40,009 bases of DNA from a virus. Shown in pieces: positions 21,945-28,230 of the stretch (position 1 is the stretch's first letter; every line of letters starts with the position of its first letter). Below the pieces are notes generated by a model. It searched no databases. It saw only the letters and a list, made by a program, of their open reading frames with translations, and was not told where the DNA came from. The stretch covers positions 1 through 40,009 of IMG/VR virus record IMGVR_UViG_3300027782_000160. One strand, written 5' to 3'. Made by a program: the position numbers and the translations under genes.

Positions 21945-22145
21945 TCATTCTCCCTTATTTTTCTTCTGTATTTTTTCCAAGTCTTTTACGATTTCTTTGG
22001 CTACAGAAAGTGCATCTTTTAAGTTTGCAATTAAATCGTCTTGTGTTTCACAAGTTCCAGCACAATCCAGATGCTGTGTGATTTCTTCAGAAGAGGTTTT
22101 GATCTCTTGGACATCATTCAACAATTTTTCAAATTTATCATCCAT
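21945..22145 (-). CDS. Small helical protein, first gene of a pair
   Basis: 66 residues, predicted mostly helical and coiled-coil-like (F-E-K-L-L-N-D-V-Q-E-I-K, then L-I-A-N-L-K-D-A-L and E-I-V-K-D-L-E-K-I-Q-K). A C-A-G-T-C pair in the middle could form a disulphide or bind metal. Leader L13 places ATG at 22145. The start of the next gene lies 3 nt after its stop. Confidence 0.65.
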   Translation of the reverse strand: MDDKFEKLLNDVQEIKTSSEEITQHLDCAGTCETQDDLIANLKDALSVAKEIVKDLEKIQKKNKGE

Positions 22146-22243
22146 CTTACTAATCTCCCTGCGGTTGACTTGTGTAAGTGTGAGTTAGTTAACCGCATAA
22201 CTAACCCACATAAATATCATAACACACTAAGAGACTTTGTCAA
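22146..22243 (-). promoter_or_regulatory. Promoter and pseudoknot leader L13
   Basis: TTGACA (22243-22238), 16 bp, TATGAT (22221-22216). Stem TGTGGGTTAGTTA/TAACTAACTCACA. Loop TGCGGTTAAC faces GTCAACCGCA directly before GGGAG. Confidence 0.88.
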
Positions 22244-22260
22244 GACTTTTTAATAACTTT

Positions 22261-22458
22261 TTATTCTACTTCAGATGGTGGATTATACATTTCTTTAAGA
22301 GTTGGTAATTCCATTAGTTTGGCTATTGACTCAAGTGACTCAGCCATCGCAATGAACCCTTCTTTATTAGGTTCCCATATTCCATACTCACCTTCTCTGC
22401 AACTGTTAAACAAACATTGCAACTGATACCTAATTTTTTCTTTAGTCTTCTTATCCAT
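22261..22458 (-). CDS. Small early protein
   Basis: 65 residues, helical (T-K-E-K-I-R-Y-Q-L-Q-C-L-F-N, then I-A-M-A-E-S-L-E-S-I-A-K-L-M). No family was recognised. ATG at 22458 is placed by leader L14. The single-gene unit ends 18 nt before the L13 -35 box, so the two units are packed head to tail. Confidence 0.65.
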   Translation of the reverse strand: MDKKTKEKIRYQLQCLFNSCREGEYGIWEPNKEGFIAMAESLESIAKLMELPTLKEMYNPPSEVE

Positions 22459-22556
22459 GATTCTAATCTCCCTGCGGTTGACTTGTGTAAGTGTGAGTTA
22501 GTTAACCGCATAACTAACCCACACAAGTATCATAACACATTAAGAGACTTTGTCAA
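22459..22556 (-). promoter_or_regulatory. Promoter and pseudoknot leader L14
   Basis: TTGACA (22556-22551), 16 bp, TATGAT. Stem GTGTGGGTTAGTTA/TAACTAACTCACAC. Loop TGCGGTT pairs with AACCGCA before GGGAG. The -35 box lies in the L-D-K-V-S codons of the gene at 22540. Confidence 0.88.
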
Positions 22557-22887
22557 GACTTTTTTCTAAACTAATAACATTATTTGGAACTATAGGATAG
22601 CAACCACTTCCCAGTTGTGAATCAAGCACATCGATGAACCCATCGTGTGTGACACGATATACTGTTTGGTAGTCTGAGAATGCAACAAACCGAACAGGCC
22701 TATCTGTAAAGGCTTTTTGGATTCGTGCTACAACTGCGTTGTAATCTTTTGGCTTGTATATGTCTTTGATACTAAAACAAGCTGGCTTCCACCAGTATTT
22801 TAATTCGTAAACAAGTTCTTGTTTACCCTCAATATTCATTTCGGCTTTTTTGGTCTTTCCAGCTAATCTGTACATATAAGAACCCAT
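22540..22887 (-). CDS. Hypothetical early protein ending in SLDKVS
   Basis: 115 residues. Begins M-G-S-Y-M-Y-R-L-A-G-K-T-K-K-A and contains W-W-K-P-A and R-F-V-A-F-S-D-Y, a mixed alpha/beta pattern. No family was recognised. The terminal L-D-K-V-S-stop is encoded by the -35 and spacer of the L14 promoter, so promoter and protein tail are co-selected. ATG is placed by L15. Confidence 0.65.
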   Translation of the reverse strand: MGSYMYRLAGKTKKAEMNIEGKQELVYELKYWWKPACFSIKDIYKPKDYNAVVARIQKAFTDRPVRFVAFSDYQTVYRVTHDGFIDVLDSQLGSGCYPIVPNNVISLEKSLDKVS

Positions 22888-22984
22888 AATACTAATCTCC
22901 CTGCGGTTGACTTATGTAAGTGTGAGTTGATAACCGCATATCTAACTCACACTATTATCATAACACAACAATAAACTTTGTCAA
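22888..22984 (-). promoter_or_regulatory. Promoter and pseudoknot leader L15
   Basis: TTGACA (22984-22979), 16 bp, TATGAT (22962-22957). Stem GTGAGTTAGAT with ATCAACTCACAC. Loop TGCGGTT pairs with AACCGCA before GGGAG. Confidence 0.85.
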
Positions 22985-23018
22985 GACTTTTTAAATAAAA
23001 TTTTAAATATATATCTGA

Positions 23019-23258
23019 TTAAATTATTTGGATTTCTAAATCTGCGTTTTTCATTGTGTAAAATTTATCATGAGCTAAATTAATATCTTTAAACAATACT
23101 TTAACCTTAGTCCAAGTGTCTAAATATATAGAATTAAAACCATCTTTCTCAACATCGTGAATCTGATACCAATCACCATATCTATTAGTAAAATAACAAC
23201 AGTTGCTTATGATTTTTTCCAGCCTTTTATTGCTAACTTTACGCTTTTTCATTTTCAT
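23019..23258 (-). CDS. Small early protein without pseudoknot leader
   Basis: 79 residues from ATG at 23258 (AAAGGAT just upstream; a second in-frame ATG at 23252 has better spacing). A frame running further upstream would translate the 44-nt hairpin element and is rejected. Basic N-terminus (K-M-K-K-R-K-V-S-N-K-R), then a W-Y-Q-I-H-D-V-E-K-D-G strand segment. Unknown. Probably cotranscribed with 23321 across the hairpin element. Confidence 0.6.
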   Translation of the reverse strand: MKMKKRKVSNKRLEKIISNCCYFTNRYGDWYQIHDVEKDGFNSIYLDTWTKVKVLFKDINLAHDKFYTMKNADLEIQII

Positions 23259-23274
23259 TATCCTTTTATAAAAT

Positions 23275-23318
23275 AAGGGAGGGGGAACCAACAACAAGTC
23301 AATTCCCCTGAGTGATTC
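23275..23318 (-). repeat. 44-nt hairpin element, copy 3
   Basis: Read leftward it begins 2 nt after the stop of the 23321 gene and ends about 16 nt before the next ATG. Same AGGGGAA/TTCCCCCT stem as copies 1 and 2. Confidence 0.85.
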
Positions 23319-23320
23319 AT

Positions 23321-23650
23321 TTATACATCTATGTAAATTAAAGGAAACTTAGTTCCATCTAATTTGTATCCGTTTTTTTCAAGGAACTCTCTCACTTCTT
23401 TCCTTGCTCCATTCCTTCTTTCCTTATCTTCCTCATTCAAAGCATAACTTTGAAAATCCCAATCAACTATGACTGTGCCACTATATCCAAGTCTGGACAC
23501 AGTAAGACCTTGTTTCAGAGAAGAAAAACCTGTGTAACTACTCTTCATTATGAATCCTGCTGCCTTAAGCTTTCGGCTTATGGTTCTTGCTAAGACAGCA
23601 GCAGCATCACATCGTGTGTCTAACTCTGAATTAGTAAATACCTTTTTCAT
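23321..23650 (-). CDS. Hypothetical early protein
   Basis: 109 residues. N-terminal helix with R-C-D-A-A-A-V-L-A-R-T-I-S-R-K-L-K-A-A-G, then strand-rich sequence with V-I-V-D-W-D-F and a basic E-R-R-N-G-A-R-K-E-V-R helix. The layout resembles small phage proteins of unknown role. ATG is placed by L16. Its 3' end carries the 44-nt hairpin element. Confidence 0.65.
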   Translation of the reverse strand: MKKVFTNSELDTRCDAAAVLARTISRKLKAAGFIMKSSYTGFSSLKQGLTVSRLGYSGTVIVDWDFQSYALNEEDKERRNGARKEVREFLEKNGYKLDGTKFPLIYIDV

Positions 23651-23743
23651 CTCATTCTCCCTGCGGTTGACTTAGATAAGTGTGGGTTAGTTACCGCAAA
23701 CCAACCCACATTAAGATTATAACACATTAAGTAAATTTGTCAA
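23651..23743 (-). promoter_or_regulatory. Promoter and pseudoknot leader L16
   Basis: TTGACA (23743-23738), 16 bp, TATAAT (23721-23716). Stem TGTGGGTTGGTT/AACTAACCCACA, in which C replaces T opposite the middle G and removes the usual G-U. Loop TGCGGT pairs with ACCGCA before GGGAG. Confidence 0.85.
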
Positions 23744-23797
23744 ACTAATTTTTACTAATTTATAAATAAAAATATCGTTAATCTTTGATTTCAATCA

Positions 23798-23968
23798 TTA
23801 GATTTCATCCTCAAGAGTGCTTAATCTTTCATAAAGTTTTTCCAATTCTTTTTTGTACGGAGGGTCTATACCTTTGTTGCCAAGAACACTAAGTTCATAG
23901 CTTAAGCTATTAGCTATCATGGATATTTCATCTTGTGTTAGCTGTACATTTATAGTTGGATCATTCAT
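23798..23968 (-). CDS. Small coiled-coil early protein
   Basis: 56 residues. ATG at 23968 is chosen over an upstream ATG that hits TGA after four codons. Helical (L-T-Q-D-E-I-S-M-I-A-N-S-L), then a P-P-Y-K-K-E-L-E-K-L-Y-E-R-L-S coiled-coil end. No family was recognised. Between it and L16 lies a short AT-rich stretch. Confidence 0.6.
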   Translation of the reverse strand: MNDPTINVQLTQDEISMIANSLSYELSVLGNKGIDPPYKKELEKLYERLSTLEDEI

Positions 23969-24065
23969 CTTTCATTCTCCCTGCGGTTGACTTAGATAAG
24001 TGTGGGTTAGTTAACCGCATAACCAACCCACATTAAGATTATAACATACTATGTAAAATTGTCAA
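23969..24065 (-). promoter_or_regulatory. Promoter and pseudoknot leader L17
   Basis: TTGACA (24065-24060), 16 bp, TATAAT (24043-24038). Stem TGTGGGTTGGTTA/TAACTAACCCACA. Loop TGCGGTT pairs with AACCGCA before GGGAG. The TGA of the 24062 gene is part of the -35 box. Confidence 0.87.
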
Positions 24066-24841
24066 TCTCTTTTAACAATTTTTTCTAATGTTTTATTTAA
24101 CTCTGCAACATCAACCTTATTGGCTTTGAACTCATGTTCTTCATCATCTTCAATTCCATCTAAAAAGTAACTGGTTGCTTCAAGCAATATCTTCAGTTGG
24201 TGAACTGAAAAGGTGAACTCCACCTTGATTTTCTTTTCGTAATCATTTACTTTAGGTGGCTCTGGTGCTTCTACCACTTGTGGTTCTGGAAACAACTCTT
24301 TGTACATTTTAAAATTATCTACATCAGTAGCTATCGCAGCTTCACCTAATGGAAAAGGTGCGTGTAAAATATCTTTTGCATAGTGATAAGAGTGGTATGG
24401 ATCAGTAGCTATTATCTTTTCGCCTAATTCAAAAGGTGCTTTTAAAACCCATTTTGCATAACGATAAGAATTATCTACACTAGTAGCAATCAAAGCTTCG
24501 CCTTCGGGGAAAGGTGCTTTCAAAACATAGTTTGCATAAGCAAAAGCTTCATAAGGTGTTTTCAATGTGTTTGCATCGCTTGTCACAATGAAATGTCTTT
24601 TGTAAATTACAGGTTTTTGGCATTTAGGACAAATCCCTTCATTGTTATCATCACAAGTGTTATCATCATCACAAGTGTTTTGACCTACTGTCATACCTTT
24701 AGTTATATAGTTGAATTTTTTTTCTCCGTAATCTTCCGAAGGAATAGCAATAAGTTTCGTGGCGGGGCAACCTTCGGTCTTACAACCTTCAGTTACTTCC
24801 TCAACGACAAATCCTCTTCTTGGATATTTAACATTAATCAT
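24062..24841 (-). CDS. Protein with N-terminal Cys motifs and three YA-APFP-GE-IAT repeats
   Basis: 259 residues. N-terminal C-K-T-E-G-C and a later C-P-K-C suggest a zinc-binding region. Residues about 95-190 hold three repeats of about 30 residues with the pattern Y-A-x-x-(V/I)-L-x-A-P-F-x-x-G-E-x-x-I-A-T. Similar repeats occur in proteins of large phages and form helical hairpins. The C-terminal 60 residues are charged and helical. The role is unknown; a scaffold or protein-binding function is plausible. The stop codon lies inside the next promoter. Confidence 0.7.
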   Translation of the reverse strand: MINVKYPRRGFVVEEVTEGCKTEGCPATKLIAIPSEDYGEKKFNYITKGMTVGQNTCDDDNTCDDNNEGICPKCQKPVIYKRHFIVTSDANTLKTPYEAFAYANYVLKAPFPEGEALIATSVDNSYRYAKWVLKAPFELGEKIIATDPYHSYHYAKDILHAPFPLGEAAIATDVDNFKMYKELFPEPQVVEAPEPPKVNDYEKKIKVEFTFSVHQLKILLEATSYFLDGIEDDEEHEFKANKVDVAELNKTLEKIVKRD

Positions 24842-24938
24842 CTTTTATTCTCCCTGCGGTTTACTTGTGTAAGTGTGAGTTAGTTAACCGCATAACCAAC
24901 CCACACCAATAATATAACACAACAATAAACTTTGTCAA
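24842..24938 (-). promoter_or_regulatory. Promoter and pseudoknot leader L18
   Basis: TTGACA (24938-24933), 16 bp, TATATT (24916-24911). Stem GTGTGGGTTGGTTA/TAACTAACTCACAC. Loop TGCGGTT pairs with AAACCGCA before GGGAG. Palindrome P9 lies 27 bp upstream of the -35 box. Confidence 0.87.
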
Positions 24939-24965
24939 GATTATTTTACACTTTATTAAGAATAA

Positions 24966-25134
24966 AGTTACTCAGGTGTACTTTAGAAAACCCATGCTTC
25001 CCCAAGGCATCCCCTCAAAGTACGCTTGAGTAACTATGCTTAAAGTACGCTTGAGTAACTATTCTTTAAAGTACGCTTGAGTAAGTATGTTTAAAGTACG
25101 CTTGAATAACAAATTAGTTACTCAAGCGTACTTT
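24966..25134. repeat. AGTTACTC palindrome P9 with four extra half-sites
   Basis: P9 is 24966-25035. Direct half-sites AAAGTACGCTTGAGTAACT follow at about 25042, 25068 and 25093 with a period of about 26 nt, then an inverted half-site at 25116-25134. It is the densest cluster of these sites in the window. Confidence 0.85.
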
Positions 25135-25180
25135 AAGATTGTTTTGATCGTTTGCTTGTATAAATTAAGATTTGATTTAA

Positions 25181-25213
25181 TAATGTTATATGTGTTATAC
25201 ACATATAACATTA
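25181..25213. repeat. Palindrome with 15-bp arms
   Basis: TAATGTTATATGTGT and ACACATATAACATTA flank TAT. It is followed on the plus side by TATTTTT, so it could be a rightward terminator. A leftward TTGACA lies at about 25230. Confidence 0.7.
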
Positions 25214-25447
25214 TATTTTTACTTTGTCAACCTAATTTTTAAAAATTACTTATTTGTATGAACATGATTTTGATTGAGTTGTATAAGTACAATTTACTTC
25301 TACTAATTGGATAAGAATATATTTAAATGTTTTTAGTCTAATTAAAACTAAAATGAAATAGTTATCGTGTTCTAATCGTGTTCTAATAGGTTATAACCTT
25401 ATCAATGTCCGATAACATTTATTATGTTTCATTAATTTTAAACTAAT

Positions 25448-25782
25448 TTAAAAAAAAGTTAACTTTTATCTTGACACATCATAACTTATCCCAATCATCC
25501 CTGCCACCTATTCAACTATTCACTTAACCAAACAATCAAGTGTTCATACTGTGATTAACTATTTTTAAAAAATGTTAACTTTTCTATTGACAATTTCTAA
25601 CTTTTGCAAAACTTATTACCTCCACCTTACAATATGTGGTGGTGTTATGTTTTAACTATTTTTTAAATTAGTTAAGTTTTGTCTTGACAATGTCTAACTC
25701 GTATGAAACATGGTATTACCTTTTATTATCCAAAAACATAACGATAATATTTGTCAATAGAAAAGTTAACATTTTTTAAAAA
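25448..25782. repeat. Four copies of a GTTAACTTTT-TTGACA unit, one inverted
   Basis: Copies at 25448 (TTTAAAAAAAAGTTAACTTT), 25562, 25658 and, inverted, 25751-25782. Copies 2 and 4 match over about 31 bp as inverted repeats. Each includes the word TTGACA, so these may be promoter or origin sites. Confidence 0.75.
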
Positions 25783-26333
25783 TAATTTAAAACAGTTAAA
25801 ACCTTGTATAGTTGAGTTTTCATGTGTTAAAACCTAAGTATGATCTCCACCTATATGAGATAAAGATAGTGCGTAATAGGCCTATTATAAACGATTTAAA
25901 ACGGTATGTGAGTTTTAGATGATCTGCGAAAAAATATGGATCTGGACAAAAAGTCAGTAAAATTTCACCTTTTTCCCACTTTGCCCCATTTTGTTCTACC
26001 TTGTATAACTTTGTTAATTTCAAATTGCCTAAAAAATGACAAAAATGTATATGAATGTATGGTTACTGGCTAATATTTGTATGTTACTGTATGCAAATAG
26101 CACTAATAAAGTGTATAACAATGTATAGTTAGCTGCGATAAATCCCATTTAAACTTAGTTGAAACAAGGTAAAACAAGTTGAAAAATAGTAAAACAAGGT
26201 AATTTAAGTTTTAAACAGTTCAACACAGTTTTAAATGGCAAGCATGTTTAAATGTATCTTATTGTATATTTATTATTAAATTTAGAGACAGGTATGGTTA
26301 ATAACACATTAGCTTAATTCTATTGTATAATAC

Positions 26334-26552
26334 CTTAGTGATATAGTACCTTGATGATATGCTTAGTGATATGGTTAGTGATATAGTACCTTGATGATAT
26401 GCTTGATGATATGCTTGATGATATGCTTAGTGATATGCTTGATGATATGCTTAGTGATATGGTTGATGATATAGTACCTTGATGATATGGAAATAGTAGT
26501 TTAGTGATATGCTTAGTGATATGGTCGATGATATAGATGCTTAATGATATGG
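26334..26552. repeat. Long GATGATAT/AGTGATAT tandem array
   Basis: About 17 units, mostly 12-nt (GATGATATGCTT or AGTGATATGCTT), with interspersed ATAGTACCTT variants. It ends about 90 nt before the tagged gene at 26644. Confidence 0.85.
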
Positions 26553-26643
26553 AAAAAGTAATTTATCCCCTTGACATTGATTATAAAATAATATAATATT
26601 CTATATAGATTTACAATTGTTATTAATTTTTTGAGGAAGTCAC

Positions 26644-26976
26644 ATGAAGAGTTTTAATGAGTATGTTGAAGGTATTGAAGGTAAAGGTAAAATGGGTTAT
26701 TCACCTAGTAAAGAAGATTTAGAAAAATGGGCTGAAGAAGATAAAAAAAATAAAGAGCATGATGAAAAAATTATGAAAATTGCAAAAGCAAATTTTGATA
26801 TGGCAGTAGATCAAGCCAATGATTACAAAAGCCTTGATGATGCAGTTGATTCTTATGCTCAAAATGCAATGGACACAGCGAGAGAAGAAGGATTTTCTAA
26901 TGGTGATGCTATGGAAGCTCAAAGTGCAGTTGACCGTTTGTATGATAAATACAAAGAACAATTAAAGAATAAATAG
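26644..26976 (+). CDS. Tagged helical protein, possible capsid cargo
   Basis: 110 residues. The N-terminus M-K-S-F-N-E-Y-V resembles the MKTFNEYL tag at 7545, but no clear (L/I)-x-E follows. The body is strongly charged and helical (D-L-E-K-W-A-E-E-D-K-K-N-K), with A-x-x-x-A helices towards the C-terminus. It is the only plus-strand gene in a minus-strand neighbourhood, sits just past the repeat-rich region, and has a Shine-Dalgarno site (GAGGAAG). Function is unknown. Confidence 0.6.
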   Translation: MKSFNEYVEGIEGKGKMGYSPSKEDLEKWAEEDKKNKEHDEKIMKIAKANFDMAVDQANDYKSLDDAVDSYAQNAMDTAREEGFSNGDAMEAQSAVDRLYDKYKEQLKNK

Positions 26977-26999
26977 TTATATTGATTTTAAAGTCCATT

Positions 27000-27064
27000 T
27001 ACCGCATGGTGAATGACTTGTTTTAAAGGTTTTTGCTTTATGATCCCGAAATCTGTTTCGGGAT
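27000..27064. repeat. ACCGCATGGTGAAT element with hairpin, copy A
   Basis: ACCGCATGGTGAATGACTTG leads to a 9-bp hairpin ATCCCGAAA-TCTG-TTTCGGGAT. Copy B at 27543 has the same leader and an altered hairpin. Confidence 0.7.
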
Positions 27065-27081
27065 GTGATGATATGGAAATA

Positions 27082-27290
27082 GGAACTCCACCCCTTACAG
27101 AAGTAACTCCACCCCTTATACGGTATAGCTCCCCCCCTTAGTGTTAGTAGCTTACCTAATTTGGAGAGTAGCTTACCTAATTTGAATGGTAGCTTACCTA
27201 ATTTGAATAGTAGCTTCCCCTTTTAGTGTTGGTAGCTTCCCCCTTTGCTAGTGCAGCTTCCCCTTTTAATGTTGGTAGCTTCCCCTTTTG
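27082..27290. repeat. Array of about ten 21-nt repeats
   Basis: Units begin GTAGCTTACCTAATTT (three) or GTAGCTTCCCCTTTT (four or more), preceded by variants AACTCCACCCCTTA. Spacing is 20-22 nt, two helical turns, as in iterons. It fills the gap between 26976 and 27304. Confidence 0.8.
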
Positions 27291-27303
27291 TTAATTTTAT
27301 TCT

Positions 27304-27516
27304 TTAGACATGTTTTTGGGGTAAGAAAAGTTCTGTATTCCAGTCTATGTTTTCTTTAGGTATATGAATAGTTAAAATTGCAACAGGTGGAGATTGTTGA
27401 ATTTTAAAATCAAATATTGTTATTTCTGTTCCATTGTATTCTACTAAGGGTAAAGGGAATAAACCAGCAGTTCCACTTGGTTGTGGAGTTATTTTCCATT
27501 TGTTGTTATCAATCAT
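27304..27516 (-). CDS. Hypothetical small protein
   Basis: 70 residues, beta-rich (I-T-I-F-D-F-K-I, then V-A-I-L-T-I-H-I-P). Start ATG has AAGGAAA 6 nt upstream; the Shine-Dalgarno site can fold into a small CCTTA/TAAGG hairpin. No family was recognised. It ends in the 21-nt repeat array. Upstream lies copy B of the ACCGCATGG element. Confidence 0.6.
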   Translation of the reverse strand: MIDNNKWKITPQPSGTAGLFPLPLVEYNGTEITIFDFKIQQSPPVAILTIHIPKENIDWNTELFLPQKHV

Positions 27517-27542
27517 ATTTATTTCCTTACATTAAGGTAAAA

Positions 27543-27611
27543 TACCGCATGGTGAATAGCTTGTTTTATAGTGTTTTGGTCTTTGATGACGAAACAGATT
27601 TCGTTATCAAA
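27543..27611. repeat. ACCGCATGGTGAAT element with hairpin, copy B
   Basis: ACCGCATGGTGAATAGCTTG, then the hairpin TTTGATGACGAAA-CAGA-TTTCGTTATCAAA. Inner CGAAA/TTTCG is shared with copy A while the outer stem pairs have changed together and the loop is the reverse complement. Confidence 0.7.
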
Positions 27612-27633
27612 TTTATATGTTAGTGATCCTACA

Positions 27634-27733
27634 ATATGGAATGGATTTCACTCCATATGTTTGCCAGCCTGAGATATGGAATAGATTTTAGTCTATATGT
27701 TTATCAGCCTGAGATATGGAATGGTAATGGTGT
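27634..27733. repeat. 40-nt direct repeats (two full, one partial)
   Basis: ATATGGAAT...CCATAT (or CTATAT)...CAGCCTGAG begins at 27634, 27674 and 27714. Each full unit can fold as ATATGGA with TC(C/T)ATAT. Confidence 0.75.
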
Positions 27734-27755
27734 ACCGTGATAATCAAGAGTATCA

Positions 27756-27917
27756 TCATGCATTTTTAAGTTCCTTTAGTTGTTTGATTTGTTCTTTAAG
27801 CATTTCATTTTCCTCACGCAATCTTTTGATTTCTTTTTGATTACTTTTATCAATCAAAAGAGCAAGCTGTTCTTTGTTCCATGTTTGAAGGTGATTAATT
27901 TCTTCTTGGTTAATCAT
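27756..27917 (-). CDS. Small coiled-coil protein
   Basis: 53 residues. Begins M-I-N-Q-E-E-I-N-H-L-Q-T-W-N-K-E-Q-L and continues as a leucine-zipper-like coil (L-R-E-E-N-E-M-L-K-E-Q-I-K-Q-L). Start overlaps the upstream gene's stop by 8 nt, with AAGGAAAA in that gene as the ribosome site. It is probably a dimer; function is unknown. Confidence 0.65.
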   Translation of the reverse strand: MINQEEINHLQTWNKEQLALLIDKSNQKEIKRLREENEMLKEQIKQLKELKNA

Positions 27918-28218
27918 TTGATTTTCCTTTTTTCAAATAATCAATTAAAACTTTGATATGGTTAAAGAGTTCTTCATTATCTTTGTTAACAAAGTCATTT
28001 TCACAAATTTTATGAACATTTTTATCTTGTCCTAATGCCAACCATTTTTTATATATATTAGATGGTTTAATCAAGATATAGACTCCAAAGTTACCTTCTG
28101 GTGTTTTAGAAACAACGAGATCAGAAACTTTATAAGTAATAGTTTGATTTTCGTTAAAGTCTTTTACTATCCAAGTTTTTGGATCGTTAATAAGTTTATC
28201 TAAGTCTTCTGAGGTCAT
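27910..28218 (-). CDS. Hypothetical protein in minus-strand cluster
   Basis: 102 residues. Beta-rich centre (I-T-Y-K-V-S-D-L-V-V-S, then F-G-V-Y-I-L-I-K-P) and a helical C-terminus. No family was recognised. AAGGAGAAT precedes ATG. The gene is part of a run 28437, 28218, 27917 with small gaps, so probably one operon. Confidence 0.65.
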   Translation of the reverse strand: MTSEDLDKLINDPKTWIVKDFNENQTITYKVSDLVVSKTPEGNFGVYILIKPSNIYKKWLALGQDKNVHKICENDFVNKDNEELFNHIKVLIDYLKKGKSND

Positions 28219-28230
28219 GATATTCTCCTT

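Larger units (their letters stand above)
25135..26643. other. 1.5-kb gene-free, repeat-rich region, possible origin
   Basis: No convincing gene is found here; the longest frame (25820-26023, minus) needs a TTG start and lacks a Shine-Dalgarno site. It contains a near-perfect palindrome (25181-25213), four copies of a GTTAACTTTT-TTGACA unit (25448-25782), a run of AAAACAAG words near 26165, and a GATGATAT array (26334-26552). Gene-poor, AT-rich, repeat-dense stretches next to a transcription switch are typical of replication origins; this is inferred. Confidence 0.5.

Noticed and set aside
22323-22526. Minus-strand frame across leader L14
   Set aside because: It overlaps the 22261 gene and the leader stem in another frame; the leader-placed ATG explains the region.
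12003-25134. Palindromes as integron attC sites
   Set aside because: They lack the RYYYAAC/GTTRRRY core boxes and no integrase is visible; the arms are far longer and more perfect than attC.
25820-26023. 67-codon minus-strand frame in the gene-free region
   Set aside because: It needs a TTG start, lacks a ribosome site, and has no recognisable motif.
11040-26640. tRNA genes in the early block
   Set aside because: No T-loop (GGTTCGAATCC-type) with matching acceptor stem was found by eye; a covariance search would settle this.
27082-27290. Repeat array as a CRISPR
   Set aside because: Units are contiguous at 20-22 nt with no unique spacers and no cas genes.
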